Origin: Bacillus sp. FJAT-45037
GTDB taxonomy: Bacteria > Bacillota > Bacilli > Bacillales > Bacillaceae_D
Direction: 5' to 3'
DNA: 64,000 nucleotides
NCBI RefSeq assembly: GCF_002797325.1
Contig: NZ_KZ454938.1
Location: 2,368,267 to 2,432,266 of the forward strand
Below the pieces are notes generated by a model that saw only the letters and a program-made list of their open reading frames with translations, ran no database searches and was not told the origin of the DNA. Of the stretch, positions 8,652 to 17,181 are shown piece after piece (the stretch's first letter is position 1; each line of letters starts with the position of its first letter). A program made the position numbers and the translations under genes.

Positions 8652-9284
8652 ATGGATCATCCAAAAAAATACTATTCTATGGAACTACCCTATTCAGAAG
8701 GCACATTAATACTAGAAGGACCGATTTCACCTGAAACGCTCGCTTCTTATGACTTTCATGATGATCTCACCTCATTTAGACCTCCAGCTGAACAAAAGCA
8801 AGCTCTCATTGGTATTTCGAAGTTACCAGAAGGTCGGATTAACATTGTCAGGGAAGGTGAAATGATCGTAGGGTATGTAACCTTTGTGTACCCTGATCCC
8901 ATGGAAAGATGGTCAGAAGGTAAAATGGAAAATTTAATTGAGCTCGGAGCGATTGAAGTGGCCCCAAAATACCGCGGTGCTCAAGTTGGTAAAAATCTTC
9001 TTCGTCTCTCAATGATGGATGACGCAATGGAAGATTATATCGTCATTACAACCGAATATTATTGGCATTGGGATCTGAAGGGTAGTGGGTTAGATGTTTG
9101 GCAATATAGAAAAGTGATGGAAAAAATGATGAACGCGGGCAGCTTAGAGTGGTTTGCTACTGATGACCCAGAGATTAGCTCTCACCCAGCTAACTGTTTA
9201 ATGGCTCGAATAGGCAGTCGAATCGATACGGATTCCGTTCAACAGTTCGACCAGCTACGGTTCCAGAATCGCTTTATGTATTAA
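8652..9284 (+). CDS. acuA: Acetyl-CoA synthetase acetyltransferase (GNAT)
   Basis: AcuA uses acetyl-CoA to acetylate the active-site lysine of AcsA and so switches it off. The 210 residues carry a GNAT core with an acetyl-CoA-binding stretch RGAQVGKNLLRLS (about 115-127). Length and position agree with B. subtilis AcuA. The ATG at 8652 follows AAAGGTGG. It is the first gene of acuABC, with 67 bases before acuB, and is divergent from its target acsA. Confidence 0.95.
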   Translation: MDHPKKYYSMELPYSEGTLILEGPISPETLASYDFHDDLTSFRPPAEQKQALIGISKLPEGRINIVREGEMIVGYVTFVYPDPMERWSEGKMENLIELGAIEVAPKYRGAQVGKNLLRLSMMDDAMEDYIVITTEYYWHWDLKGSGLDVWQYRKVMEKMMNAGSLEWFATDDPEISSHPANCLMARIGSRIDTDSVQQFDQLRFQNRFMY

Positions 9285-9351
9285 ATCAACTAAGCGATTA
9301 CATCCGAGTGAATAGTACTTACTTTATAAAGCCAAGGGAGTGATTACCACC

Positions 9352-9999
9352 ATGATTCTCGAAGATATTATGAAACAAGATGTCATTACACTAACAAAAG
9401 ATGCTCCTATTAAAAATGCGATGCTTCTATTAGATAAACATCGGATTCGTCATATTCCAATAATAGAGGAGCAGACTAATGAAATTATCGGCATTATTTC
9501 AGATCGGGATATTCGCGATGCTAGTCCGTCTATCTTCCATTCGACCGAGCATTTAGAAGATTTCTTGAAACCGGTCTCAACGATTATGCAGAAAAAAGTC
9601 ATCACTGCTCATCCGCTTGATTTTGTTGAAGATGCAGCCTCGATCTTCTATGAAAATCATATTGGATGCCTACCTGTTATCGATGACAATAAATTGGTCG
9701 GTATCATAACAGAAACAGACATTCTTCATACGCTTGTAGAATTAATGGGGGCTCATCAACCTAGCTCTCATATTGAAGTCAAAGTTAAAAACGAAACAGG
9801 GATGCTCGCAAAGATTGCTAATATTTTTAAAGACTGTCGGATCAATATAACAAGTGTGCTTGTCTATCCTTACAAAAATCCAGAATTTAAAATCCTTGTT
9901 TTCAGGATCAATACAATTGATACTAGACGGGTTATTCATGAAATTGAAAAAGAAGATTATGAGGTTATTTGGCCAAAAAAACCAGGGATGTCTTTATGA
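9352..9999 (+). CDS. acuB: AcuB, tandem CBS and ACT domain protein
   Basis: The 215 residues hold two CBS modules (about 1-130; MKQDVITLTKDAPIKNAM and MQKKVITAHPLDFVEDA) followed by an ACT-like domain (about 138-205, VKNETGMLAKIANIFKDCRI). Such proteins sense nucleotides or amino acids. AcuB belongs to the acetoin/acetate locus but its exact role is unsettled. The ATG at 9352 was chosen over the GTG at 9340 because that GTG lies inside the AAGGGAG binding site. Its stop overlaps the acuC start (ATGA), which indicates translational coupling. Confidence 0.92.
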   Translation: MILEDIMKQDVITLTKDAPIKNAMLLLDKHRIRHIPIIEEQTNEIIGIISDRDIRDASPSIFHSTEHLEDFLKPVSTIMQKKVITAHPLDFVEDAASIFYENHIGCLPVIDDNKLVGIITETDILHTLVELMGAHQPSSHIEVKVKNETGMLAKIANIFKDCRINITSVLVYPYKNPEFKILVFRINTIDTRRVIHEIEKEDYEVIWPKKPGMSL

Positions 10000-11174
10000 T
10001 GCATGACTCAATCTTTGTCTATTCGGACCAGCAGCTCGCCTATCGCTTCAGTGAAAGTCATCCATTTAACCATTTACGCCTCAAACTTACGTATGATTTA
10101 TTAAAGAAGGTTGGCAGCCTTTCTGACGAACAAATCATTGAACCTCGCATGGCAACTGATGAAGAGCTCATGTTAATACATGACCCTGCGTTTGTTGATG
10201 CTGTTAAGCAAGGTGGTCGTAATGAATTATCGCCTGGCATTGCTTCAAGCTTTGGACTAGGAACCGACGATACTCCGTTATTTCCAAATATGCATGAAGC
10301 AGCTTCCCTTCTCGTCGGTGGAACCTTAACCGCTGTAGACGCTGTGATGAGTGGCAAAACGAAACACGCCCTACATTTAGGCGGTGGATTACATCACGGA
10401 TTTAAAGGGAGAGCGTCGGGCTTTTGTATTTACAATGATAGTTCAATTGCCATTGAATATATGAAACAAAAGTACGGGGCTAAAGTTCTTTATATTGATA
10501 CCGATGCTCATCACGGAGATGGCGTTCAATGGGCCTTTTATGATGACCCTGATGTATGCACACTTAGTATTCATGAAACAGGGCGTTATCTATTCCCTGG
10601 CACAGGCAGCGTTGGGGAAAAAGGAGCTGGCAAAGGATACGGCTTCTCTATTAATATTCCTGTTGATGCGTTTACAGAGGATGATTCCTTTCTACATGTC
10701 TATGAAACGGCTTTCAGGGAAGTTATTGAGTTCTTTAAACCAGATGTGATCCTGACACAAAACGGAGCAGATGCTCATCACTATGATCCGTTAACCCATT
10801 TATGCTCATCGATGAAGACGTATGAAGCTGTGCCTAAACTTGCTCATGAGTTAGCCCACGAATATTGTGATGGTAAATGGATTGCAGTAGGTGGTGGCGG
10901 ATATGATATGTGGCGTGTCGTCCCTCGTGCTTGGGGATTGACTTGGCTTGAGATGAGTAACCAGATAGGCCTTTCAAAAGAAATGATCCCTAAAGCTTGG
11001 TTAGATCATTGGCATGCTAAAGCTGAGGAGTCACTTCCGACGACATGGCAAGATGAACCTTCAATCATTCCAACGATTCCACGAAAACTAGAAATTACAG
11101 AAAAAAATGCGAAAACACTTGAAAAAGCACTTTATCACATCCGAAATGAAATGAAAAAAACTAGAAAAGGATAG
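9996..11174 (+). CDS. acuC: AcuC, histone-deacetylase family lysine deacetylase
   Basis: AcuC is a zinc deacetylase that removes acetyl groups from AcsA and reactivates it. The class I HDAC signatures are clear: GGGLHHG near residue 129, then YIDTDAHHGDGVQWAFYDD with the metal-binding Asp/His, and QNGADAHHYDPL. The protein has 392 residues. The start at 9996 overlaps the acuB stop by four bases. A TTG at 9969 would add nine residues with no better binding site. The gene ends at a hairpin shared with mtnN. Confidence 0.94.
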   Translation: MMHDSIFVYSDQQLAYRFSESHPFNHLRLKLTYDLLKKVGSLSDEQIIEPRMATDEELMLIHDPAFVDAVKQGGRNELSPGIASSFGLGTDDTPLFPNMHEAASLLVGGTLTAVDAVMSGKTKHALHLGGGLHHGFKGRASGFCIYNDSSIAIEYMKQKYGAKVLYIDTDAHHGDGVQWAFYDDPDVCTLSIHETGRYLFPGTGSVGEKGAGKGYGFSINIPVDAFTEDDSFLHVYETAFREVIEFFKPDVILTQNGADAHHYDPLTHLCSSMKTYEAVPKLAHELAHEYCDGKWIAVGGGGYDMWRVVPRAWGLTWLEMSNQIGLSKEMIPKAWLDHWHAKAEESLPTTWQDEPSIIPTIPRKLEITEKNAKTLEKALYHIRNEMKKTRKG

Positions 11175-11195
11175 CCAATGCTATCCTTTTAATTT
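11164..11195. terminator. Bidirectional terminator of acuC and mtnN
   Basis: AAAAGGATAG and CTATCCTTTT pair around a six-base loop with flanking A and T tracts. It overlaps both gene ends. Confidence 0.8.
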
Positions 11196-11882
11196 GCTTA
11201 ATAATTGACTGACCAATACGTGCGATTGTTCACTCGCGATGTCGGTGAATTCATTAAAACTCATTGAAGCTTCTCCATTCGCTTTATCAGACATAGAGCG
11301 GACAATAACAAAAGGAACTTCATTCATAGTAGCGACCTGCGCAACCGCAGCCCCTTCCATTTCCACACATGCTCCATCAAAGTCTTCTCTTAACTGACGA
11401 ACCTCATCACCATTTGCAATGAATTGATCTCCACTTAAAATTCTACCTGTAATCACTTTGCGCTTAGTTAATGCTCCAGCAGCTTCCTTTGCCAATTGAA
11501 TAAGAGTAGGACATGCTTGAAAATCTGATTCCCCATCATACATTGGGATGTCGCCACGTTTGAACCCGAGTGGACTTGCATCTATATCGTGTTGTAGAGC
11601 ACTTGAAGAAATCACTAAATCTCCTACTTCTAATGTTTCGTCTAACGCACCTGCCACCCCAGTAAAAATAATGTTTGAGACCTCAAAACGATCAATTAAT
11701 ATTTGTGTCGTCAAGGCTGCATGCACTTTCCCTACACCTGATTTACAAAGTACAATTTGGTTACCTTCCATGATGCCTTCATAAAAAGAAACCTTCGCAT
11801 AGATCAGAGTGGCTGTAACTTCCATCTCCTTTAACATGCGTTCTATTTCTTCATTCATAGCACCAATTATCGCTACTTTCAT
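11181..11882 (-). CDS. mtnN: 5'-methylthioadenosine/S-adenosylhomocysteine nucleosidase
   Basis: This enzyme cleaves adenine from methylthioadenosine and S-adenosylhomocysteine in methionine salvage and SAM recycling. The 233 residues start MKVAIIGAMNEEIERM and contain the family signatures FTGVAGALDETLEVGDLV, VEMEGAAVAQVA and the catalytic-region SMSDKANGEASMSF. The ATG at 11882 lies nine bases after AGAAGG; an ATG three codons upstream sits directly on that site. It follows motS on the same strand, a placement I do not recall from B. subtilis. Confidence 0.95.
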   Translation of the reverse strand: MKVAIIGAMNEEIERMLKEMEVTATLIYAKVSFYEGIMEGNQIVLCKSGVGKVHAALTTQILIDRFEVSNIIFTGVAGALDETLEVGDLVISSSALQHDIDASPLGFKRGDIPMYDGESDFQACPTLIQLAKEAAGALTKRKVITGRILSGDQFIANGDEVRQLREDFDGACVEMEGAAVAQVATMNEVPFVIVRSMSDKANGEASMSFNEFTDIASEQSHVLVSQLLSKLKG

Positions 11883-11903
11883 TCTAATCATCCTTCTCTA
11901 AAA

Positions 11904-11936
11904 AAATAAGGACCCGAGAGAAAGCTCTCGGGTTAA
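11904..11936 (-). terminator. Terminator of motPS
   Basis: On the minus strand CCCGAGAG pairs with CTCTCGGG over a short loop just after the motS stop. A T run follows a few bases later, close to the mtnN start. Confidence 0.7.
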
Positions 11937-12694
11937 AACGTCTCATCACTTGCATGAGTTGGATCTGAAATGACAATGACTACTCGGCGATTTAATCGCA
12001 AATTGTCCACCGTTGTATTCGGTACAACAGGACGTGTATCTCCGTATCCAGTTGCAACAAAGCGTTGTGGATCTAATTCCTTTGCGTCTATTAAATACCG
12101 AATAACACTACTCGCTCTCGCTCCAGACAATTCCCAGTTAGAAGGATATCTGAAGTTAGAGATTGGACGACTATCTGTATGCCCTTCGACTTTAACCATA
12201 TTAGGAATCGTAGCTAAAAGTGTCCCTACTTTATCAAGAAAAGGCATTGCCGTATCGATCAAAACTGCTTCTGCCGTTTCAAATAGTGTCCGCTCTTGTA
12301 AAACAAGTACTACGCCTCGGTCATCACGTGTGGCTGAGATTAGTTCATTTAGATCATTTTCTACAAGGAAATCTTGTACTTCTATTAGCAATTCATCCAT
12401 GTCATACTCTTGTGCGTCAGACTCGCTTTCATCATAACTTCCATCCTCATATGGGTTGGGAAATTCTTCGCCAATTTGCTCTGATGGATTTTCGAGATCA
12501 ATGACAGATGGAAAGAATTCAAACACTTGCCGTTGTTGAAATGAATCCGCAATGGCTCTGAACTTCTGTGCATCAACAACAGACATAGAAAAAAGTAAGA
12601 TAAAGAAAACGAGGATGAGTGTCATCATATCAGAGAACGTAACCATCCATTTAGGGGCACCCTTCTCCTCTTGACGTTTCCTACGCCTCATCAT
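11933..12694 (-). CDS. motS: MotS, Na+-type flagellar stator (MotB-like)
   Basis: MotS anchors the stator to peptidoglycan and carries the ion-binding aspartate. The 253 residues have a basic cytoplasmic start, one membrane helix containing the key Asp22 (TFSDMMTLILVFFILLFS), a linker rich in Asp, Glu and Tyr (about 75-115), and an OmpA-like peptidoglycan-binding domain with VEGHTDSRPIS and NWELSGARA. The ATG at 12694 lies inside the end of motP, with AGGTGA as binding site, so the pair is coupled. The two residues after Asp22 are both Met. The ion used is inferred from synteny with ccpA-motPS, not tested. Confidence 0.93.
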   Translation of the reverse strand: MMRRRKRQEEKGAPKWMVTFSDMMTLILVFFILLFSMSVVDAQKFRAIADSFQQRQVFEFFPSVIDLENPSEQIGEEFPNPYEDGSYDESESDAQEYDMDELLIEVQDFLVENDLNELISATRDDRGVVLVLQERTLFETAEAVLIDTAMPFLDKVGTLLATIPNMVKVEGHTDSRPISNFRYPSNWELSGARASSVIRYLIDAKELDPQRFVATGYGDTRPVVPNTTVDNLRLNRRVVIVISDPTHASDETF

Positions 12695-13481
12695 CTTGAT
12701 CACCTGACTCTTTAGTCTTTGTATTTTTACGCATGAAAGCACTTAACTTCTCTTGTAAAATTTTAGGGTTTTGGCCAGATTGCACACCAATAACTCCCTC
12801 AATAATAATTTGTTTAACGAAGACTTCCTCATCCGTTTTGTTGGCTAGTTTTGTCGCCATAGGTAAGAAGATTAAGTTCGCTAAAACCGTACCGTATAAA
12901 GTAGTTAGGAGTGCAACCGCCATATTAGGTCCTAAAGTGGTAGGATCATTTAGATTTTGAAGCATGAGTACCAAACCTATTAATGTACCAATCATTCCCC
13001 AAGCTGGTGCATATTCGCCAGCTTTTTCTATAATAGCGCGCCCTTTGCGATGACGTTCTTCCATCGCTACAACTTCAGCCATCATAATATCTTTTATGAC
13101 GTCTGGCTCAATGCCATCAACTGCGAGTAGTACACCTTTTTTTATGAAGGGATCCTTTACTTCCTCTAATCCAACTTCTAGGGCTAATAGGCCCTCTCTT
13201 CGTGCTTTTCCTGACAAATCAATAAATGTGTCAATTAAGCCTTCTAAATCGTGATCTTGCGTTTGAACTGACTCTTTCAATACTTTAGGTACAGTTTTTA
13301 ACTCTGAAAATGAAAAAGTAATGATAAGTGCAGCAATTAGTCCCCCAAAGACGATCAGAACCGAAGCGATCTGAATGAAGAAAACAAGCCCTGATGGCCC
13401 TGAATTCGAGAATACGGCCAATAGAAGTACGGTGATGCCTAGGAACACTCCTATTGGCATTAAAATATCAAATTTTTTCAT
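12681..13481 (-). CDS. motP: MotP, Na+-type flagellar stator (MotA-like)
   Basis: MotP has four membrane helices and, with MotS, forms the ion channel that drives the flagellar rotor. The 266 residues show N-terminal helices (about 7-55), a cytoplasmic loop with charged residues (about 60-145, including LSGKARREGLLALE), and the conserved EYAPAWGMIGTLIGLVLML in the third helix. In B. subtilis motPS lies downstream of ccpA, as here with a 34-base gap. The stop overlaps the motS start by 14 bases. A proton-type MotA is less likely given this context. Confidence 0.94.
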   Translation of the reverse strand: MKKFDILMPIGVFLGITVLLLAVFSNSGPSGLVFFIQIASVLIVFGGLIAALIITFSFSELKTVPKVLKESVQTQDHDLEGLIDTFIDLSGKARREGLLALEVGLEEVKDPFIKKGVLLAVDGIEPDVIKDIMMAEVVAMEERHRKGRAIIEKAGEYAPAWGMIGTLIGLVLMLQNLNDPTTLGPNMAVALLTTLYGTVLANLIFLPMATKLANKTDEEVFVKQIIIEGVIGVQSGQNPKILQEKLSAFMRKNTKTKESGDQDDEA

Positions 13482-13515
13482 GGTCCTCTCCCTGCTCAGT
13501 CATTTCTTTATTGAT

Positions 13516-14517
13516 TTATGACTTTGTTGAATCTCTAAATTCAATGCGGTGCGGCAGAACGACGATATGATTATCTACTTCTTCTTTGTTCATGTATTTC
13601 GTAAGTAAGCGCATCGAGACAGCCCCAATATCATACATTGGCTGAACAACTGTTGATAACGTAGGACGAACCATTGTAGCAAGTCTTGTGTTATCGAACC
13701 CTAGAACTTCAAAGTCATCTGGGATGCTATAACCCTTGTCTTGCCCTCCATGAATGACACCTAAAGCCATTTCGTCAGTAGAAGCAAATATCGCTGTTAG
13801 CTTGTCCTCAAAGCTTAAGAACGTATCCATCGCTTCAATGCCGGAATCATACGTATAATCACCGATAACGACAAACTCTTCGTTAAATGGAAGGTTAGAG
13901 TCTTCAAGCGCTTCACGGTAACCAGCAAACTTCTGATACCCGTTAACAGGATCATCAAGTGTACCTGATACCATTCCGATGCGCTCATGCCCTTCGCTAA
14001 TCAAGTGTTTAATGGCATCATACACCGCTTGTTTGTAATCGATATTCACAGATGGAATTTCTAGGTTCGTATCTAGAGTTGCTGCTAAAACTACAGGTAC
14101 TGGCGAACGTTTAAATTGATCCGCATGCTCTTCTGTAATCTGTCCACCCATAAAGACGATTCCATCCACTTGCTTCTCAAGCAATGTGTTGATCAAGTGG
14201 ATTTCCTTCTCTTTATTTTGATCAGAGTTACATAGAATAATGTTGTACTTGTACATAGTTGCAATGTCTTCGATCCCACGAGCAAGTTCAGCAAAGAAAA
14301 TACTAGAGATATCAGGAATGATAACCCCTACCGTTGTTGTTTTTTTACTTGCAAGTCCTCTAGCTACAGCATTAGGACGGTATCCAAGACGCTCAATCGC
14401 CTCTAGAACTTTCTTTCTTGTTGCTGGCTTCACATTCGGATTGCCGTTGACGACACGGGAAACGGTCGCCATAGAGACACCAGCCTCTCTTGCTACATCA
14501 TAAATCGTCGTATTCAA
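13516..14517 (-). CDS. ccpA: Catabolite control protein A
   Basis: CcpA is the LacI/GalR-family global regulator of carbon catabolite control. It binds cre sites with HPr-Ser46-P as corepressor. The 333 residues begin [18 protein letters not shown] with the helix-turn-helix, then the hinge [19 protein letters not shown], followed by the periplasmic-binding-like core. It is very close to B. subtilis CcpA throughout. Translation starts at a TTG (14517) six bases after GAGGAGG. The perfect cre at acsA in this window is a likely target. motP and motS follow. Confidence 0.98.
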   Translation of the reverse strand: MNTTIYDVAREAGVSMATVSRVVNGNPNVKPATRKKVLEAIERLGYRPNAVARGLASKKTTTVGVIIPDISSIFFAELARGIEDIATMYKYNIILCNSDQNKEKEIHLINTLLEKQVDGIVFMGGQITEEHADQFKRSPVPVVLAATLDTNLEIPSVNIDYKQAVYDAIKHLISEGHERIGMVSGTLDDPVNGYQKFAGYREALEDSNLPFNEEFVVIGDYTYDSGIEAMDTFLSFEDKLTAIFASTDEMALGVIHGGQDKGYSIPDDFEVLGFDNTRLATMVRPTLSTVVQPMYDIGAVSMRLLTKYMNKEEVDNHIVVLPHRIEFRDSTKS

Positions 14518-14570
14518 TGTAATCCTCCTCTATCATATTAACGCATTAATCACGTATTCAATGTATTGTT

Positions 14571-14599
14571 ATCATACGATACTATGATGAGGTCCGCAA
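14571..14599 (-). promoter_or_regulatory. Putative ccpA promoter
   Basis: On the minus strand TTGCGG (14594-14599) and TATGAT (14571-14576) are 17 bases apart. The distance to the TTG start fits a short leader. Confidence 0.55.
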
Positions 14600-14746
14600 T
14601 GTCTTTACATTACTTATATCGACACTCTTAGAAAATAATTGACAGTATTGTGTAAAGTTTTACGTATTTTTTGAACTGAACGAATTTACACACTCTCTGA
14701 TCGTATGAATCAATTATGTATAGGATGCGCTATTTTCTTCTAAGTT

Positions 14747-14790
14747 AAAAGCCAACCTCTCTTATTTCATAAGAAAGGTTGGCTCTTTTA
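14747..14790 (-). terminator. Terminator of aroA
   Basis: GAGCCAACCT pairs with AGGTTGGCTT around a loop; a T run follows on the minus strand. Confidence 0.75.
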
Positions 14791-14791
14791 C

Positions 14792-15868
14792 TTATTTCTT
14801 ATATAAACCTGATGCTAATAGTTCATCAATGAATTCATTGAATTGTGGAATGTCCATTTGTTGAGCTGAATCAGATAAAGCAACGGCCGGGTCAGGGTGA
14901 ACCTCTGCCATGACAGCATCGGCACCAATAGCAAATGCTGCTTTAGCCGTCGGAAGTAACAAGTCACGTCTTCCTGTCGAGTGAGTCACATCTACTAAGA
15001 CTGGTAAATGTGTTTCTTGTTTTAGAATCGGAACAGCTGATATGTCTAATGTGTTACGTGTTGCTTTCTCGTATGTGCGAATTCCTCGCTCACAAAGCAT
15101 AATTTGTCCATTTCCTTTAGATACAACGTACTCCGCTGCATGAATGAATTCAGAAATGGTCGCAGATAAACCTCTCTTTAAAAGAACTGGTCGATCCACT
15201 GAACCTGCTGCTTTTAATAATTCAAAGTTATGCATGTTTCGTGCACCGATTTGAATGACGTCAACATAGTCAAGAGCAGTTTCAATATCTTGTGGACTAA
15301 CGATTTCACTAATAACAGCCATATCTAATTCGTCTGCTACTTGTTTTAGTATTTTCAGACCTTCTAGTCCTAGCCCTTGGAAATCATAAGGGGAGGTTCT
15401 CGGCTTATATGCTCCACCACGAAGTAATTTTAAGCCTCGTTCTTTCATTGCTTTGGCAACAGCTAACACTTGATCATAGCTCTCTACCGCACAAGGACCC
15501 ATAATTAAACGTTGTTGACCATCTCCAACTAATTCACCACGTAAATCAATGACCGTATTTTCTGGTTGCTTTTTACGTGATACAAGCAAGGCTTTACTAT
15601 TATCCTCTTCTTGCAGTTCAAGACTTGCTTTGAAGATTTGCTTGAATAGATGTTGTAAGGTAGATGTTTCAAATGGTCCTTTATTATTTTCAGCAATATG
15701 ATCTAACATACTACGCTCTCTCACAGGATCGAAACGATTAACCCCTTGCTTACCTTTAACCTTTCCAACCTCTTGTACGAGTCGTGCACGTTCATTAATT
15801 AATTCAAGAAGCTTCAGATTCACCTCGTCTAATTCTGATCTCAACGTATCTACTTGTTCGTTACTCAT
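14792..15868 (-). CDS. aroA: Bifunctional chorismate mutase / DAHP synthase
   Basis: The enzyme condenses phosphoenolpyruvate and erythrose 4-phosphate at the head of the shikimate pathway. The fused N-terminal chorismate mutase (about 1-90, [20 protein letters not shown]) gives feedback sensing. The DAHP synthase barrel follows with [31 protein letters not shown] and [12 protein letters not shown]. The length of 358 equals B. subtilis AroA. The ATG at 15868 has GGAG six bases upstream; an earlier in-frame start would add 11 atypical residues. In B. subtilis the same gene lies upstream of ccpA. Confidence 0.96.
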   Translation of the reverse strand: MSNEQVDTLRSELDEVNLKLLELINERARLVQEVGKVKGKQGVNRFDPVRERSMLDHIAENNKGPFETSTLQHLFKQIFKASLELQEEDNSKALLVSRKKQPENTVIDLRGELVGDGQQRLIMGPCAVESYDQVLAVAKAMKERGLKLLRGGAYKPRTSPYDFQGLGLEGLKILKQVADELDMAVISEIVSPQDIETALDYVDVIQIGARNMHNFELLKAAGSVDRPVLLKRGLSATISEFIHAAEYVVSKGNGQIMLCERGIRTYEKATRNTLDISAVPILKQETHLPVLVDVTHSTGRRDLLLPTAKAAFAIGADAVMAEVHPDPAVALSDSAQQMDIPQFNEFIDELLASGLYKK

Positions 15869-16042
15869 GTTACACTCCACTCCTCTTCTCTTTAGCTTCA
15901 TTCTTGATTAGCATTTATTATAAAGGATAATTAACTGAATGTCACGAATTTTTTCTTTATTAATTAAACGCTTTTAAGCGCTAAAGTGAATGACCTATTA
16001 ATTGTGTTTCATCTTACTATATTTATTGATTGAGATCCAATA

Positions 16043-16083
16043 AAAAAGGTAGGGGGTCGAATTCTCGAACCCACTACCTTTTT
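16043..16083 (-). terminator. Terminator of ytxGH
   Basis: AAAAAGGTAG and CTACCTTTTT close a hairpin that also contains GGGTTCGAGAATTCGACCC-type pairing. Confidence 0.8.
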
Positions 16084-16096
16084 ACAAAACATGCAA

Positions 16097-16555
16097 TTAG
16101 TTTTTGCTTTGAGCCGCTTCTTTTTCTTCTTCGAGCTTGTTTTGAATGTCATCTACTTCATTCTTAACATTCTCAGCAATGGCTTCTCCTGAGTCTTTTA
16201 AATCACCTGAAAGATCTTCTGCTAGTTCCTCTGCAGAATTCTTAACATCTTCTGCCTTGGCTTGAACAGAGTTAGACACTTCTTTAACTTTCTCTGTTAC
16301 TTGAGCCGACTGATCAGACACAACCTTAGCGATGTTATTAGATTTTTCTTTCGCTAACGTTGCCCACTCATTACCCTTCTCATAGGCAGTTGTTGTTAGC
16401 TTATTCGTTCTTTCACGAGCAATAAGTGCTTGCTCATTAATATCATCTCGTAACTGTCTTCCGGACTTAGGAGCTAACAATAATGCCGTCGACGCTCCAA
16501 CAATTCCTCCAACAAGTGATCCAATAATGAAATCTTTCGTGTTCATTTCCCCCAC
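16097..16555 (-). CDS. ytxH: YtxH family protein
   Basis: The 152 residues have an N-terminal glycine-rich membrane segment (IIGSLVGGIVGASTALLLAP, about 10-29) followed by the family motif KSGRQLRDDI and a long, charged, probably coiled-coil tail rich in Ala, Glu, Lys and Asn. YtxH proteins are membrane-associated and general-stress-linked in Bacillus, without a defined biochemical role. The GTG at 16555 lies eight bases after AAGGAGG, which sits inside the end of ytxG. The internal ATG at 16546 is too far from that site. It directly follows ytxG with no spacer. Confidence 0.88.
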   Translation of the reverse strand: MGEMNTKDFIIGSLVGGIVGASTALLLAPKSGRQLRDDINEQALIARERTNKLTTTAYEKGNEWATLAKEKSNNIAKVVSDQSAQVTEKVKEVSNSVQAKAEDVKNSAEELAEDLSGDLKDSGEAIAENVKNEVDDIQNKLEEEKEAAQSKN

Positions 16556-17008
16556 TTAAATCTCCTCCTTATGTAATGTAGTTGATTGGTTTTGCTTTTC
16601 TTTACGAGCTTTGAACTTTGTATAAAAGTCAATCGCGACATTCCCCCACTGAACAGCTTGAGCAATCTGATCGGATTGCTTCACTGCTTGGGTTGATACA
16701 GTATCAGAAACGTGTCGGATTGAACGATTAACTTGCTGAACTGAGTCTCCCAAATCCTTAACAGAAGAGAAAACAGTATTTAACGACTGTGTTTTCTGAT
16801 TAATATCATCTGCTAAAAGATTCGTCTTGTTCAAAAGTAGCTCTGTTTCACGGGTGATTCCATTCACCTGTTTCTCAAGTCCCGCCATTGTGTTTGCCAC
16901 ATGATCGAGTGTTCGATTGGCAGACTTTAGTGTAAGGACAAGATAACCGACTAATACGGCAAAAGCAATTGCTACGATAATAGCGCTAATATAAAGTAAG
17001 CTTTCCAT
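16556..17008 (-). CDS. ytxG: YtxG, DUF948 membrane protein
   Basis: The 150 residues start with a membrane helix (LLYISAIIVAIAFAVLVGYL, about 4-23). A long helical region of heptad type follows (NRTLDHVANTMAGLEKQVNG onward), as in DUF948 proteins. In B. subtilis it is co-transcribed with ytxH in a general-stress context. The start has AGGAGG upstream. The stop is immediately followed by the GTG of ytxH, so the two are coupled. Confidence 0.88.
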   Translation of the reverse strand: MESLLYISAIIVAIAFAVLVGYLVLTLKSANRTLDHVANTMAGLEKQVNGITRETELLLNKTNLLADDINQKTQSLNTVFSSVKDLGDSVQQVNRSIRHVSDTVSTQAVKQSDQIAQAVQWGNVAIDFYTKFKARKEKQNQSTTLHKEEI

Positions 17009-17181
17009 CTGTTTGCTTCCACCTCCTTGTTCAATCTATTACCCTAATTCTCGCCAAATTAAACGTCGAATACTATATATATTCGTTAAAAATGTGAAAA
17101 TCCCTTCTTAATCTTTCGAGTTACTATTAAGTTTTCTTGTAATCGTATACAATAGAGAAGGTATGAAAAGGAGGAATTATT

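Noticed and set aside
11970-12437. 155-residue plus-strand frame
   Set aside because: Antisense to motS, Ser/Thr-rich, no binding site; a mirror of the real gene.
14637-14675. TTGACA and following sequence as a plus-strand promoter
   Set aside because: No plus-strand gene follows and no fitting -10 lies at 16-18 bases.
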